DNA of 64,000 nt, from NCBI GenBank assembly GCA_022779285.1, contig JALFST010000026.1, positions 1 through 64,000 on the forward strand, written 5' to 3'. How positions within the stretch are numbered: the stretch's first letter is position 1; each line of letters begins with the position of its first letter. The DNA comes from Peptoniphilaceae bacterium (GTDB lineage: Bacteria > Bacillota > Clostridia > Tissierellales > Peptoniphilaceae). The position numbers and the translations under genes are program-made. This document shows positions 1 to 9,235 of this stretch, piece after piece. The notes below the pieces were generated by a model. The model was not told where the DNA came from and did not search any database. It saw only the letters and a program-made list of their open reading frames with translations.

Positions 1-97
1 AAGTATAAAATCATCAATAGATTCAAGAAAGACCCTTCTCATAACCGAGGAAGCGATTTTGTGTTAAACTGAAAAGAACTCAATAAGGGAGGAAACT

Positions 98-1969
98 ATG
101 CGCGAAACAGGCGATTATGATAAAGATCAACAGACGGAAGAATTTTCCTCAGGCTGGCTGGGAGGAGATCGTAAAAAAATCGGAGCAGTCATCGGGGCGA
201 TTGTTGTCGTATCGGCGGTTCTGATTGGATATCTCTTTTTCCGGGGAGATCCGGCAAAGATTATTGATGCAGGAAGCTCCGAATCGTTTCAGCAAAGTAC
301 GGCTCCGGAAAGTGTGCCGGATGCGGAGAAGGGATCCATTCGCATCTCCGGGGAATCCCAAAAGGGAGCCGTCATGCCGGAGCCCACGGAAAAACCGAGC
401 GGCAACGCCGTGGCACCTCAGGAGCAGACGGTAGTTGTTCTCCCCGTACATCCGCCGAAGGACGGACAACCCGGCGGAGATCGGAATATTTCCGTCACTC
501 CCGGAAACACCAAGAAGCCGGCGGAATCCGTTCACGACGGATCTTCAGAGAAGGCTGCCAGTTCCGGGGAAAAATCATCCTCGGAAAGCGGAAGCTCCGA
601 GAGCACTCCGGTGATTCCCGCGGCCAAATCCATCGATTTGAATACAGCTCTTGTGAAAGGAATCAATGGGCTTTCCGTATATCAGCAGCAGGATTTGGGA
701 CGCAATCCCGTGGCGTTCTATCAGCATCCGAAGCTCAGCGTGGGATTGGATCTGCGCGTGGATCAGGATCGTGCTTCCGGCCTCTATGTGTATCCGACGG
801 ACACAGGCTTTCGTATCTTTCCCCGTCAGATGCCTCTTTTATATGGCCTGAGGCCCGGCGATTTTCCTCAATATTTTGATGACGCATCGCATCGTATTGC
901 AGGAGAGGTCACGGTAACGCTTATCGATGCGGCCAAGAAAGCGGAGCTGGAAAAGGATACGAGTCAGGAAAGACGGTTTCTGGAAGCGGAGGACGGAAAA
1001 TATTATGCTGTAGAGCAGGATGCGCAGCATGCAATCTCCGATCAGCTCATGGAGCAAAATGGCGAAAAGCCTTTAACTCTGGATTTTATTGCGAGCAATG
1101 TTTCAGTGGGAGGAATGATCGGGGATCCGGAAGAGGATAACCAAAGCACCAAGGTGGAAAATTTGGAGAAGCAGGAGCTTGCTTGGACGGCTTTACAAAA
1201 TGAATTACAGTCCAATCCCGCATCTGCCGAGTGGAAATGGAATCTGCCTCTTTTAGCCGATTCCAAAAATTATCAGATTGACGGCAAGGATCAGCGCAAA
1301 AACATTCCTGCGGATGCGCCCTCCTATACCATGGGATCAATGGACATTGATAAGGATGGGATCAGCGAATACATTCTTTGCGCTTCGGCAAAAAACACGG
1401 AAGGAAAGGATATCGGTTATTGGGCGATCTTTACTCCCTCTATTTATGGGCTCACCGTCACAAATATTCAAAATCAAGGTGCGGGAGACCTCTTCATTTC
1501 GGGTAAAAAGCTCACATTTTCCTCTTTAGAGGATCTTCCGGATCGTATTGATATCACGCTGTCCGCAACAACGCTTGCGGGCAACACGACAAGCGAGGAC
1601 AGCCGGACGATTTCTTTTATTAAAGTCGGGGACAAAACAGGGAAAGAGCTTGCGGCTGAATATCCCGGAACTTATGTGGTTGCGCATGGTGATCAGTTCT
1701 TTCTCGTAAAGGCGGAGGATTATGAGGCCATGATGAGCCTTGCCATGAAAAACATGAAAAATGCCACTGTGCTGCGTCGAAGTGAATCCGGCGGAGCGCC
1801 CGGAGCGGTCGGATCGGGTTTGGAAATGCTTCAAATCAAGGAGCCTACGGATTACCTGACCGTTCGCTACAGCGCTCTGCCTTTCTCGCAGGAGGAATGG
1901 ACAAAGGCAAAAGGAATCTCAGAATTTGCGGAGCTTACGCAGCCTTTGACGGAAAGCTTCGGAAAATAA
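98..1969 (+). CDS. Membrane-anchored extracytoplasmic protein of unknown function
   Basis: I do not recognise the family. The 623-residue product has a short charged cytoplasmic start, one hydrophobic membrane segment at about residues 27-48, a Ser/Glu/Pro-rich low-complexity linker to about residue 175, and a globular C-terminal part of about 440 residues. The layout is that of a single-pass membrane protein whose C-terminal domain sits outside the cell. A good ribosome binding site (GGGAGGAAACT) precedes the ATG. It stands alone, closed by a strong terminator. The acidic protein at 13362 has a similar overall plan, but I see no sequence relation. The gene itself is secure; its function is unknown. 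Confidence 0.8.
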   Translation: MRETGDYDKDQQTEEFSSGWLGGDRKKIGAVIGAIVVVSAVLIGYLFFRGDPAKIIDAGSSESFQQSTAPESVPDAEKGSIRISGESQKGAVMPEPTEKPSGNAVAPQEQTVVVLPVHPPKDGQPGGDRNISVTPGNTKKPAESVHDGSSEKAASSGEKSSSESGSSESTPVIPAAKSIDLNTALVKGINGLSVYQQQDLGRNPVAFYQHPKLSVGLDLRVDQDRASGLYVYPTDTGFRIFPRQMPLLYGLRPGDFPQYFDDASHRIAGEVTVTLIDAAKKAELEKDTSQERRFLEAEDGKYYAVEQDAQHAISDQLMEQNGEKPLTLDFIASNVSVGGMIGDPEEDNQSTKVENLEKQELAWTALQNELQSNPASAEWKWNLPLLADSKNYQIDGKDQRKNIPADAPSYTMGSMDIDKDGISEYILCASAKNTEGKDIGYWAIFTPSIYGLTVTNIQNQGAGDLFISGKKLTFSSLEDLPDRIDITLSATTLAGNTTSEDSRTISFIKVGDKTGKELAAEYPGTYVVAHGDQFFLVKAEDYEAMMSLAMKNMKNATVLRRSESGGAPGAVGSGLEMLQIKEPTDYLTVRYSALPFSQEEWTKAKGISEFAELTQPLTESFGK

Positions 1970-1975
1970 AGAATG

Positions 1976-2013
1976 AAAAACTCTCTCGAGGCAAGCCTCG
2001 AGGGAGTTTTTTT
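1976..2013. terminator. Bidirectional intrinsic terminator
   Basis: A stem CTCTCTCGAGG / CCTCGAGGGAG is followed by TTTTTTT on the plus strand and preceded by AAAAA. It can therefore end both the gene at 98 and the converging ATPase gene on the minus strand. Confidence 0.85.
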
Positions 2014-2037
2014 ATTGAGGATTTCGGTTTTCGTTTT

Positions 2038-4788
2038 CTATCGACTTTTCTTTTCCATGATCTGCTGATGAATTTCCGTTGCCAGGAAAGGAATCGTCGC
2101 CAGCACTAAGGTCGGCACCCATTCCTTGAGGCTCATAAAGGCGACGTGAAAGAGATCTGCCAGGAATGGAATATAGAGCACAATGAGCAGCAATATTACC
2201 CCTACCAGGATTGCCCGGTTCATTGAACGGTTGGAAAACCAGCCGATTTCGCCAAGGGTGTGTGTATCAGAGCGTGAAGCCATTGCACGGAAGAGCTCGG
2301 CAAGGATCAGGGTGGCAAAGGCCATTGTCTGTCCCTCGGCTAATTTTTCCGCACCGGTGAGCCCGCGTCCAAACCAGAAATATCCGATGGAGAAGGCGAC
2401 AAGCGTGGAAATGCCGATGGCAAGCGCCTGCACAATGATGCCGGAGAGGTTTTTGTGATCAATCAGCTCTTCGGACGGATTCCGCGGAGGAAGGTTCATA
2501 ATGCCGGGTTCTCCGGGTTCCACGCCCAATGCAAGTGCAGGCAGGGAGTCTGTGACAAGATTGAGCCAGAGAAGCATGATGGGGGAAAGCGGAGTGGGGA
2601 AGCGATGTCCGGATCCGCTGAAGAGCAATATGAGATCGATGAGCATGGCGACCGCAATGACGATCACCTCACCGATATTACAGCTCAGGAGGAAGGTTAC
2701 GAATTTCTTGATATTGGAGTAGATGATACGTCCCTCCTCGACGGCATTGACGATGGTTGCAAAGTTATCATCGGTGAGGATGACATCAGCGGTATCCTTG
2801 GCAACGTCGGTCCCGGTAATACCCATGGACACGCCGATATCCGCGCGCTTGATAGCGGGTGCATCGTTGACGCCGTCGCCCGTCATGGCGGCAATCTCTC
2901 CGTTGGCTTTGAGAGCATCGACAATCTGTACTTTATTTTGAGGGGAAACGCGGGCAAAGATGCGCTTTTTCTTGACGATCTCCTGTACCTCGGAAAGCTC
3001 CATACCATTGAGATCAGAGCCCATAACGGCTTGATCGCGAGAGTCCGCAATTCCCAGATCCTGTCCGATGGCATAGGCGGTTTCCAGATAATCTCCGGTG
3101 ATCATATAGGTGGTGATGCCGGCGGTACGCGTTTCGGCAATGGCAGCCTTCGCTTCCGGACGCGGAGGATCGATCATTCCGGAAAGTCCCGTAAAGATCA
3201 TATCGGTTTCCACGTGCTCCGGAGTTTGATCGGATTTTGCAGGGAGGGCATCCCAAACACGATATGCATAAGCAAGGCAGCGCAGCGCCTGGCTGGCAAA
3301 TTCCGTATTCTTTTCGAGGATTTGCCGGCGAAGGCTTGCCGTCATGGGTTTGATTTCACCGTCCATCATAATGCGATTGCAGCGATTGATGATGATGTCG
3401 GGAGCGCCCTTGGTGAGAGATGCCACACGTCCCTCAAAGAGATGGTCATTGAAGGTGGTCATCATTTTACGATCCGAATCAAAAGGAATCTCATCAATTC
3501 TCGGAAAGGCCAGATGCAGCTCATCGGGGTTGATTCCGCTTTTCTGTGCCATGGTCAGGAGAGCTCCTTCGGTGGGATCGCCTACACAGGTGTATCCCTT
3601 TTGAGGGTCGGATACAATTTGAGCATCGTTGGCGGAGGCGGCGATGACCGTCATCATATGCAGAGTTTCCGATCCGCTTGCCTCAATATGTTCGCCATTA
3701 AGAGTGACCTCACCGTCGGGATCATAGCCGGTACCGGAAACATGAAGCTCCTTCCCGTTGGTGAAGATGCGAGTTACGGTCATTTCATTTTGCGTGAGCG
3801 TTCCTGTTTTATCCGAACAGATTGCGGTGGTGGTGCCTAATGTCTCGACAGATAAAAGCTTCTTCACAATGGCATTGCGGCGTGCCATGCGATTCATTCC
3901 GATGGAAAGCACAATGGTGACAACAGCGGTCATACCTTCCGGAATCGCAGCGACACCCAGGGAGACGGCGGTCATTAAAATTTCGAGAATATTCATGCCC
4001 GAAACGAGTCCCATGACAAAGATGACAACGGCAACGATGATCACGAGACGTCCCAACAGTCCGGAAAGGGAGTTGAGCTTCTTTTGCAGCGGGGTTTCTT
4101 CGTCATCATAATTTTGGATTGTGGTGGCGATTTTTCCGATTTCGGTTTCGTGTCCTGTCCTTACGACAATACCGCGTCCGTGTCCATAGGTGACAATGGT
4201 GGAGGAAAACGCAAGATTTTCCCGATCTCCGATGCCGCGTTCTTCCTGAAAGGTGCGATCGGCAAATTTCTCAGCGGCAACGGATTCTCCCGTAAACGAG
4301 GACTCATCAATCTGAAGATTGCTGGATTCGGTGAGCCGCAGATCGGCAGGTACGATATCGCCTGTCTCAAGAAGTACGATGTCACCGGGAACCAGTTTTT
4401 CAGCGGAAACACCGGCTGTTTGTCCGTTGCGAAGCACCTTGGCATTCGGGGAGCTCATTTTTTGCAAGGCCTCGACAGAGTTTTCCGCCTTGCCTTCCTG
4501 ATAAATAGAAAGCACTGCATTCAGGATGACGATTGCAATAATGATCAACGCTTCAATGCCGGCCTGTGTCAGCGCCGAAAGAATTGCAGCTGCGATCAGA
4601 ATCAGAACGAGAGGGTCGCGGAGCTGTGCGATCAGTTTTTCCATCAGGCTCTTTTTTTTGGTTTCCGCCAGCTTATTCGGACCATATTTTGCGAGGCGCG
4701 TATTCGCCTCCTCTTCCGTGAGTCCGGCAGACGGGTTTGTTTCCAGTTTCTCTTCGACTTGTGTCGGAGTGAGCTGGTACCATTCCAT
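2038..4788 (-). CDS. P-type Ca2+-transporting ATPase (type IIA, SERCA/PacL-like)
   Basis: This ATP-driven cation pump of the cytoplasmic membrane most likely exports Ca2+. It shows an N-terminal cation ATPase domain, TGES in the actuator domain (166-169), the PEGM site of M4 (283-286), the phosphorylation motif DKTGT with Asp326, TGDGVND in the hinge, and ten predicted membrane segments. The M5 NIGE and M6 NLVTD motifs carry the Asn, Glu, Thr and Asp ligands typical of two-site Ca2+ pumps. Length (916) is normal. The ATG is preceded by AAGGAGG. It lies downstream of proC on the same strand, with a palindrome between them that may be an operator. Confidence 0.93.
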   Translation of the reverse strand: MEWYQLTPTQVEEKLETNPSAGLTEEEANTRLAKYGPNKLAETKKKSLMEKLIAQLRDPLVLILIAAAILSALTQAGIEALIIIAIVILNAVLSIYQEGKAENSVEALQKMSSPNAKVLRNGQTAGVSAEKLVPGDIVLLETGDIVPADLRLTESSNLQIDESSFTGESVAAEKFADRTFQEERGIGDRENLAFSSTIVTYGHGRGIVVRTGHETEIGKIATTIQNYDDEETPLQKKLNSLSGLLGRLVIIVAVVIFVMGLVSGMNILEILMTAVSLGVAAIPEGMTAVVTIVLSIGMNRMARRNAIVKKLLSVETLGTTTAICSDKTGTLTQNEMTVTRIFTNGKELHVSGTGYDPDGEVTLNGEHIEASGSETLHMMTVIAASANDAQIVSDPQKGYTCVGDPTEGALLTMAQKSGINPDELHLAFPRIDEIPFDSDRKMMTTFNDHLFEGRVASLTKGAPDIIINRCNRIMMDGEIKPMTASLRRQILEKNTEFASQALRCLAYAYRVWDALPAKSDQTPEHVETDMIFTGLSGMIDPPRPEAKAAIAETRTAGITTYMITGDYLETAYAIGQDLGIADSRDQAVMGSDLNGMELSEVQEIVKKKRIFARVSPQNKVQIVDALKANGEIAAMTGDGVNDAPAIKRADIGVSMGITGTDVAKDTADVILTDDNFATIVNAVEEGRIIYSNIKKFVTFLLSCNIGEVIVIAVAMLIDLILLFSGSGHRFPTPLSPIMLLWLNLVTDSLPALALGVEPGEPGIMNLPPRNPSEELIDHKNLSGIIVQALAIGISTLVAFSIGYFWFGRGLTGAEKLAEGQTMAFATLILAELFRAMASRSDTHTLGEIGWFSNRSMNRAILVGVILLLIVLYIPFLADLFHVAFMSLKEWVPTLVLATIPFLATEIHQQIMEKKSR

Positions 4789-4826
4789 AATTACCTCCTT
4801 GTTTTCTGTGGGAAAGTGGACATTAG

Positions 4827-4849
4827 TTTTGTACCCAATTGGTACAAAA
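4827..4849. promoter_or_regulatory. Perfect palindrome upstream of the P-type ATPase gene
   Basis: TTTTGTACC, a five-base spacer, then GGTACAAAA: a perfect 9-bp inverted repeat 38 bases upstream of the ATPase start. There is no U-tract typical of a terminator, so a repressor-binding site is the more likely reading. The regulator is unknown. Confidence 0.5.
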
Positions 4850-4863
4850 TGAAGGATTTTCTT

Positions 4864-5652
4864 CTATTTTTTTTCGGAAAATTCCATGATGGCGTCCATT
4901 GCATTGATCACATTGCCACGGAATCCGTCTTTTTCCAATTGCGTAACTCCGCGAATGGTTGTTCCGCCGGGAGAGCAGACAGCATCCTTGAGGACTCCCG
5001 GGTGAAGCGATTTTGCATTGCGCAATGTGGCAGTTCCGGCCACCATTTCGGAAACGAGAGTATACGCCAGCTCACGGGGAAGCCCATGCTTTACGGCCGC
5101 ATCGCTCATCGCCTCCAGATAGAGAGCTGTGAGCGCCGGTCCGCATCCCGTAACGGTTCCGGCGATTCCCAGAAGTGAGGAGTCGACGCCTGTCATGAGT
5201 CCGCAAGGGGAAAGAAGCTCCCGGAGCTTTTTCCACTGAATTTCATTCAAGGAATGCTTGTTTTCATAACAGATCACGCCTCTGCCCACCTCTACAGGAG
5301 TATTGGGAAGGATGGAAATATGTGGAGTATCTTCGGGAAGCAAAGCGTCCAGTGCATCAAAGTGAAGATTGACAACAAGGGAGCATACGATTTTTCCTCG
5401 GAGCGATTCTCCAAGCTCCCGGAGCACGGGCGCCGCTTTGTTTGGTTTGACTGCTAAAATCACCCAATCACTTGCCTTTACAAGTGAGAGATTGTCAGGA
5501 TAGGCAAGAATTCCTAATGTCTTTGCTCGCGATTGAAGAGTATCAAAATGTGCGGAGGAGGCGCCGATCTCCATGGGAGAAAGTGAGGCGGAGCGAAGCA
5601 TGCCCTTGGCAAGCCCCATGCCCATATTTCCGAAGCCGAGAAATCCGATCAT
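4864..5652 (-). CDS. proC: Pyrroline-5-carboxylate reductase
   Basis: It catalyses the last step of proline synthesis, NAD(P)H reduction of 1-pyrroline-5-carboxylate, in the cytosol. The N-terminal Rossmann motif GFLGFGNMG is followed by the conserved C-terminal region with SPGGTTIRGV. Two ATGs lie six bases apart. The second (5652) is chosen because AAAGGA abuts the first but is six bases from the second. The product is 262 residues, usual for the family. It follows proB and proA on the same strand with a gap of about 70 bases, so proB-proA-proC is probably one unit. Confidence 0.93.
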   Translation of the reverse strand: MIGFLGFGNMGMGLAKGMLRSASLSPMEIGASSAHFDTLQSRAKTLGILAYPDNLSLVKASDWVILAVKPNKAAPVLRELGESLRGKIVCSLVVNLHFDALDALLPEDTPHISILPNTPVEVGRGVICYENKHSLNEIQWKKLRELLSPCGLMTGVDSSLLGIAGTVTGCGPALTALYLEAMSDAAVKHGLPRELAYTLVSEMVAGTATLRNAKSLHPGVLKDAVCSPGGTTIRGVTQLEKDGFRGNVINAMDAIMEFSEKK

Positions 5653-5721
5653 GATCATTCCTTTCTTTATCGATTGTATACGTTACACCGTTGTCGCAAA
5701 AATGTGGCGAAGCGAGGTCAT

Positions 5722-6966
5722 TTATTCACGAATTTGTCCGTTGCCATGGATATGGTAGGTATAGGTTGTCAGCTCTCGCAGCCCCATGGGACCGCGCGCG
5801 TGCATTTTTTGTGTGGAAATGCCAATTTCTGCGCCAAGCCCGAAAACGAAGCCATCGGTAAAACGGGTGGAAGCATTGTGGTAGATGGCGGCCGCATCCA
5901 CATTTCGGAAAAAGTATTCGGCGGCTTCAGGGTCTTCGGTGACAATGGATTCACTATGGCGGGTGCCGAAGCGGCGAATGTGAGTTACAGCCTCCGCAAC
6001 ATCCTCTACGAGCTTGACGGCAAGTCGAAGATCCAGGTGTTCCACATCATACTCATCGGGTTCTATGGGGGTGACCGTGGGCAGGATTTTTTGGACCTCC
6101 GCATCTCCCTCTAAGGTGACTCCATGGCTTTGCAAGGCTTCCGCCGCCTTCGGCAGAAATTTCGGTGCAATTTCACGGGAAATCAGCATGGTTTCCATCG
6201 CATTGCATACCGAGGGCCGGCCGGTTTTGGCATTGATTAAAATGCGGATCGCCATTTCCGGATCGGCGGCGCGATCGACATAAACATGACAAACACCTGC
6301 TCCCGTCTCAATTACGGGAACGGTGGCATTTTCGACTGTGTAGCGAATCAGATGTGCACCTCCTCGAGGAATCAGCAGATCCACATATTGAGGGGCGCGC
6401 ATCAGCTCTAAAATGTCCTCGTGGGAGGCATCCGCAACGAGATTGACACAGTCCTCAGAAAGCTGATTTTTTCGGAGCGATTCTTTGATCAACGATGTGA
6501 GCGCAAGATTGGTTTCTCTTGCTTCCTTGCCTCCCTTGAGAATGCAGGTGCTTCCTGCTTTGAGGCAGAGAGAGGCGCAGTCGATGATGACATTGGGACG
6601 TGATTCAAAAATCACGGCGATGGTTCCGAAAGGCACGGTAATTTTTTCGAGATGCAGGCCGTTTTGGAGGCTACGGTCCTCCAGATGAACTCCGATGGGA
6701 TCGGGGAGCGCGGCGACCTGTCTGACACCTTCCATCATGCTGTCAAGTCTTGTCTCGGTTAAGAGCAGGCGATCGATCAGGCTCTCGGAAATGCCGGCTC
6801 TCCGAGCAGCCAGAATATCCATTTGATTGGCTTTTTGCACGGCCTCCCGATTTTGATCGAGAAGGTGTGCCAGATCCAATAAAAGAGCATTTCTTACGGT
6901 AAGAGAGCAGCTGAGATAAGACGAAGATGCTTCCTTGGTTTTCCTTGCGATTTCCAAAATTTTCAT
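5722..6966 (-). CDS. proA: Glutamate-5-semialdehyde dehydrogenase (gamma-glutamyl phosphate reductase)
   Basis: It reduces gamma-glutamyl phosphate from ProB to glutamate semialdehyde. The product (414 residues) has the ALDH-fold ProA sequence, including ESRPNVIID, the LKGGKEA stretch and a cysteine in the GRPSVCNAMET segment. An upstream in-frame extension exists, but the start at 6966 has a strong ribosome site (GGAGGAAAAGGAAG) and overlaps the proB stop as ATGA, which indicates translational coupling. Confidence 0.94.
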   Translation of the reverse strand: MKILEIARKTKEASSSYLSCSLTVRNALLLDLAHLLDQNREAVQKANQMDILAARRAGISESLIDRLLLTETRLDSMMEGVRQVAALPDPIGVHLEDRSLQNGLHLEKITVPFGTIAVIFESRPNVIIDCASLCLKAGSTCILKGGKEARETNLALTSLIKESLRKNQLSEDCVNLVADASHEDILELMRAPQYVDLLIPRGGAHLIRYTVENATVPVIETGAGVCHVYVDRAADPEMAIRILINAKTGRPSVCNAMETMLISREIAPKFLPKAAEALQSHGVTLEGDAEVQKILPTVTPIEPDEYDVEHLDLRLAVKLVEDVAEAVTHIRRFGTRHSESIVTEDPEAAEYFFRNVDAAAIYHNASTRFTDGFVFGLGAEIGISTQKMHARGPMGLRELTTYTYHIHGNGQIRE

Positions 6967-7763
6967 TTTTCTTCCTTTTCCTCCGGTGTTGAGGGGATAA
7001 AGCGTGTGCCGATATTCTTTCCTTCCAAAATCTGATACAGAAGCTCCGGTTCCTGTCCCTGCATGATGACGGTTTCGATGCCGCGTTCCATGCAATATCG
7101 CGCCGCATGAACCTTGGTAATCATGCCGCCCGTTCCTATCATGGAGGTGACACCGCCGGCGACAGCCTCAATGGAGGCATCGACCTTATGAACGATGGGA
7201 ATGCGCTTTGCAGAAGGATCGAGCTTCGGATTGGCTGTATAGAGGCCGTCGGTATCCGTGCAGAGCACAAGTCCGTCCGCCCCCACAAGCGAAGCGACAA
7301 TAGCGGAAAGCGAATCATTGTCACCGAAGACGATTTCCTCATAGGCAACCGTATCATTTTCGTTGATGATGGGAATGACGCCTGAGGCAAAAAGAGATTG
7401 GAAGGTGTTGAGCACGTTGTTATGACGAATCTCGTTTTCAATCACATCGCGCGTGAGCAGCAGCTGAGCTGTTGTATGTCCGTAGTCTCCGAAAAATTTA
7501 TCATACAGAAACATCAGCTCACATTGTCCGACGGCTGCAGCAGCCTGTTTTCCGGGGATATCCTGCGGCTTATGCTCCAGTCCCATCTTCGGAAATCCGA
7601 CGGCGACCGCTCCCGAGCTGACAATGGCGATCTCATATTCCAGGTTTTTCAGGTCGGAAAGAACGCGGGCCAGTCGATCCAGAAATCGGAAATTTACGGT
7701 GCCGTTTTCATGGCAGATGGTACTTGAGCCCACCTTGACTACAAAACGCTTCCAATGCTTCAT
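6963..7763 (-). CDS. proB: Glutamate 5-kinase, short form without PUA domain
   Basis: It phosphorylates glutamate in the first committed step of proline synthesis. The amino-acid-kinase fold begins KRFVVKVGSSTI and holds the INENDTV and FGDNDSLSA motifs. The product is 266 residues and ends after the kinase domain, so the C-terminal PUA domain of the E. coli enzyme is absent, as in several other bacteria. The start at 7763 (second of two close ATGs) is six bases from AGAAGG. A longer in-frame extension upstream lacks a ribosome site. Confidence 0.93.
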   Translation of the reverse strand: MKHWKRFVVKVGSSTICHENGTVNFRFLDRLARVLSDLKNLEYEIAIVSSGAVAVGFPKMGLEHKPQDIPGKQAAAAVGQCELMFLYDKFFGDYGHTTAQLLLTRDVIENEIRHNNVLNTFQSLFASGVIPIINENDTVAYEEIVFGDNDSLSAIVASLVGADGLVLCTDTDGLYTANPKLDPSAKRIPIVHKVDASIEAVAGGVTSMIGTGGMITKVHAARYCMERGIETVIMQGQEPELLYQILEGKNIGTRFIPSTPEEKEEK

Positions 7764-7783
7764 TTTCATCCTTCTTTCCCAGC

Positions 7784-7814
7784 TTTGAACAAAAAGTACA
7801 GCATATGTTTTCAC
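7784..7814 (-). repeat. Short dispersed repeat, copy 1 (with 24666-24696)
   Basis: This 31-base stretch in the proB leader matches plus-strand 24666-24696 at 26 of 31 positions, centred on ACATATGCT and GTTCAAA. Most differences fall in third codon positions of one frame (VKTYA-x-LFVQ in both). That suggests either decayed coding sequence or a shared regulatory box. Confidence 0.4.
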
Positions 7815-7826
7815 AAATGCCTTCCA

Positions 7827-7855
7827 TTGAAGTGGATAACTCTTCCTATTATACA
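7827..7855. promoter_or_regulatory. Candidate divergent promoter between proB and the walJ-like gene
   Basis: Plus strand: TTGAAG, 17 bases, TATACA. Minus strand: a perfect TATAAT at 7853-7848, without a convincing -35 box. The two -10 boxes overlap, so the genes may compete for polymerase. Confidence 0.4.
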
Positions 7856-7908
7856 TGAGATGAGGAGTATGCTAAAATAAAAGTTCAGTAGAATAGAGTG
7901 GAGGAAGC

Positions 7909-8739
7909 ATGAAAATTCGATCCATTGCCTCGGGCTCCGGAGGCAATTGTGTATATGTTGAAACAGAGAAAACACGCATTCTTATTGATGCAGGATATAG
8001 TGCACGACAAATAGAGCACATGCTCAAGGCGGTGGGGATTGATGCCCGATCTCTGAATGCGATTTTGGTGACGCATGAGCATGGCGATCATGTACAGGGC
8101 GTCGGCGTCTTGAGCAGGAGATTCCACATTCCCGTATATGCCAATGCGGGAACCTGGAACGCTATGGCGCGCAGAGTGGGGAAAATCGCGCCGAGTATGC
8201 AGCAGGCCTTTCGCAATCGAAGGCGTTTTTTTCTGAGAGATCTTGAGATTGAGGCAATTCCGATTCATCATGATGCCGCCGATCCTGTGGGTTTTACGAT
8301 TCAGCACGAGGATCAAAGATTTTCGCTGATTACCGATACGGGAATTTTAGATGAGAATATCATGGACGCGATTGCAGGTTCCGATATTTATTATTTTGAA
8401 GCCAATCATGATGTGGATATGCTTGTCAGCGGCTCTTATCCGGAGCCTTTGAAGGAGCGCATTCTCTCGGCCAGGGGCCATCTTTCCAATCTTCAGTCCG
8501 CAAGGGCGCTGGCGGAGCTTTTAGAAGGGCGCAGCGAGGTTGTCCTTTTGGCGCACATGTCGACAGAAAATAATGAGGAGCTTTTGTGTCGTGATACGAT
8601 TGCCAATGTGCTGTGGCGAGAAGGACTGGATCCGGATCGTTCGGAGACAATTCTGGTTGCTCCGCGCATGACAGCTTCCCCCTTGTTTGACTGCTCCGCC
8701 GGACATGCGGAAAATGTTCAAGAGGGTATTTTATTGTGA
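7909..8739 (+). CDS. Metallo-beta-lactamase-fold hydrolase, WalJ/YycJ-like
   Basis: This is a cytosolic metal-dependent hydrolase of the YycJ/WalJ (VicX) group, members of which accompany the WalRK system and affect coordination of division with replication. The N-terminus MKIRSIASGSGGN and the metal-binding THEHGDH (His56, His58, Asp60, His61) are typical, as is the 276-residue length. A later conserved EANHD motif is present. No walRK genes are in this window. GGAGG precedes the ATG. The stop overlaps the GTG start of rlmH. Confidence 0.88.
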   Translation: MKIRSIASGSGGNCVYVETEKTRILIDAGYSARQIEHMLKAVGIDARSLNAILVTHEHGDHVQGVGVLSRRFHIPVYANAGTWNAMARRVGKIAPSMQQAFRNRRRFFLRDLEIEAIPIHHDAADPVGFTIQHEDQRFSLITDTGILDENIMDAIAGSDIYYFEANHDVDMLVSGSYPEPLKERILSARGHLSNLQSARALAELLEGRSEVVLLAHMSTENNEELLCRDTIANVLWREGLDPDRSETILVAPRMTASPLFDCSAGHAENVQEGILL

Positions 8740-9212
8740 ATATTGAAATCATTGCCGTGGGCACGGTAAAAGAAGGATATCTGCGCGAAGCGATTGAGGA
8801 ATATAAAAAGCGTCTTACTCCTTATGCTCATTTGTGCATTACCGAAATTGCGGAGGAAAGACTCCCCGAAAATGCATCTCCGGCACAAATTCTGCAAGCG
8901 ATGGAAAAGGAGGGAGAACGTATACAAAGGGCGCTTCCGAAATCAGGAACCGTAGTCTCTCTGGCGATTGAAGGAAAGCAGCAGGACAGCGTGACCTTTT
9001 CTCAAAGCCTGGAGAGCTGGGCTGTTTCCGGGGGCTCGACGATCGCTTTTGTGATCGGCGGATCGGACGGTCTGGCAGAGACGATTAAAAAAAGAGGGCC
9101 GAGGCTCTCCTTTTCGAAAATGACATTTCCGCATCAGCTGATGCGCGTGATATTATTGGAGCAGATTTATCGCGGGTTCCGTATTTTACGGAATGAGCCG
9201 TATCATAAATAA
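8736..9212 (+). CDS. rlmH: 23S rRNA pseudouridine-1915 N3-methyltransferase
   Basis: It methylates N3 of pseudouridine 1915 in helix 69 of 23S rRNA using S-adenosylmethionine. The 158-residue product has the SPOUT-fold features: the glycine-rich FVIGGSDGL loop and the conserved C-terminus LLEQIYRGFRI...EPYHK. It starts with GTG overlapping the preceding stop (GTGA), so the two genes are coupled. A walJ-rlmH neighbourhood is common in Firmicutes. Confidence 0.95.
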   Translation: MNIEIIAVGTVKEGYLREAIEEYKKRLTPYAHLCITEIAEERLPENASPAQILQAMEKEGERIQRALPKSGTVVSLAIEGKQQDSVTFSQSLESWAVSGGSTIAFVIGGSDGLAETIKKRGPRLSFSKMTFPHQLMRVILLEQIYRGFRILRNEPYHK

Positions 9213-9235
9213 AGCAGAAATCAGGAAGGAATACG

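Noticed and set aside
2455..3840. 461-codon open frame on the plus strand opposite the P-type ATPase
   Set aside because: Antisense shadow of a well-supported gene. The translation has no known motif and no ribosome site, and its length follows from codon bias of the real gene.
4084..5178. 364-codon plus-strand frame across the ATPase/proC region
   Set aside because: Spans the 5' part of one minus-strand gene and the 3' part of another. No family pattern, Phe/Cys-rich as is usual for shadow frames.
6967..7095. N-terminal extension of proA
   Set aside because: Open in frame but overlaps proB, lacks a ribosome site, and the family homology begins at the ATG at 6966.
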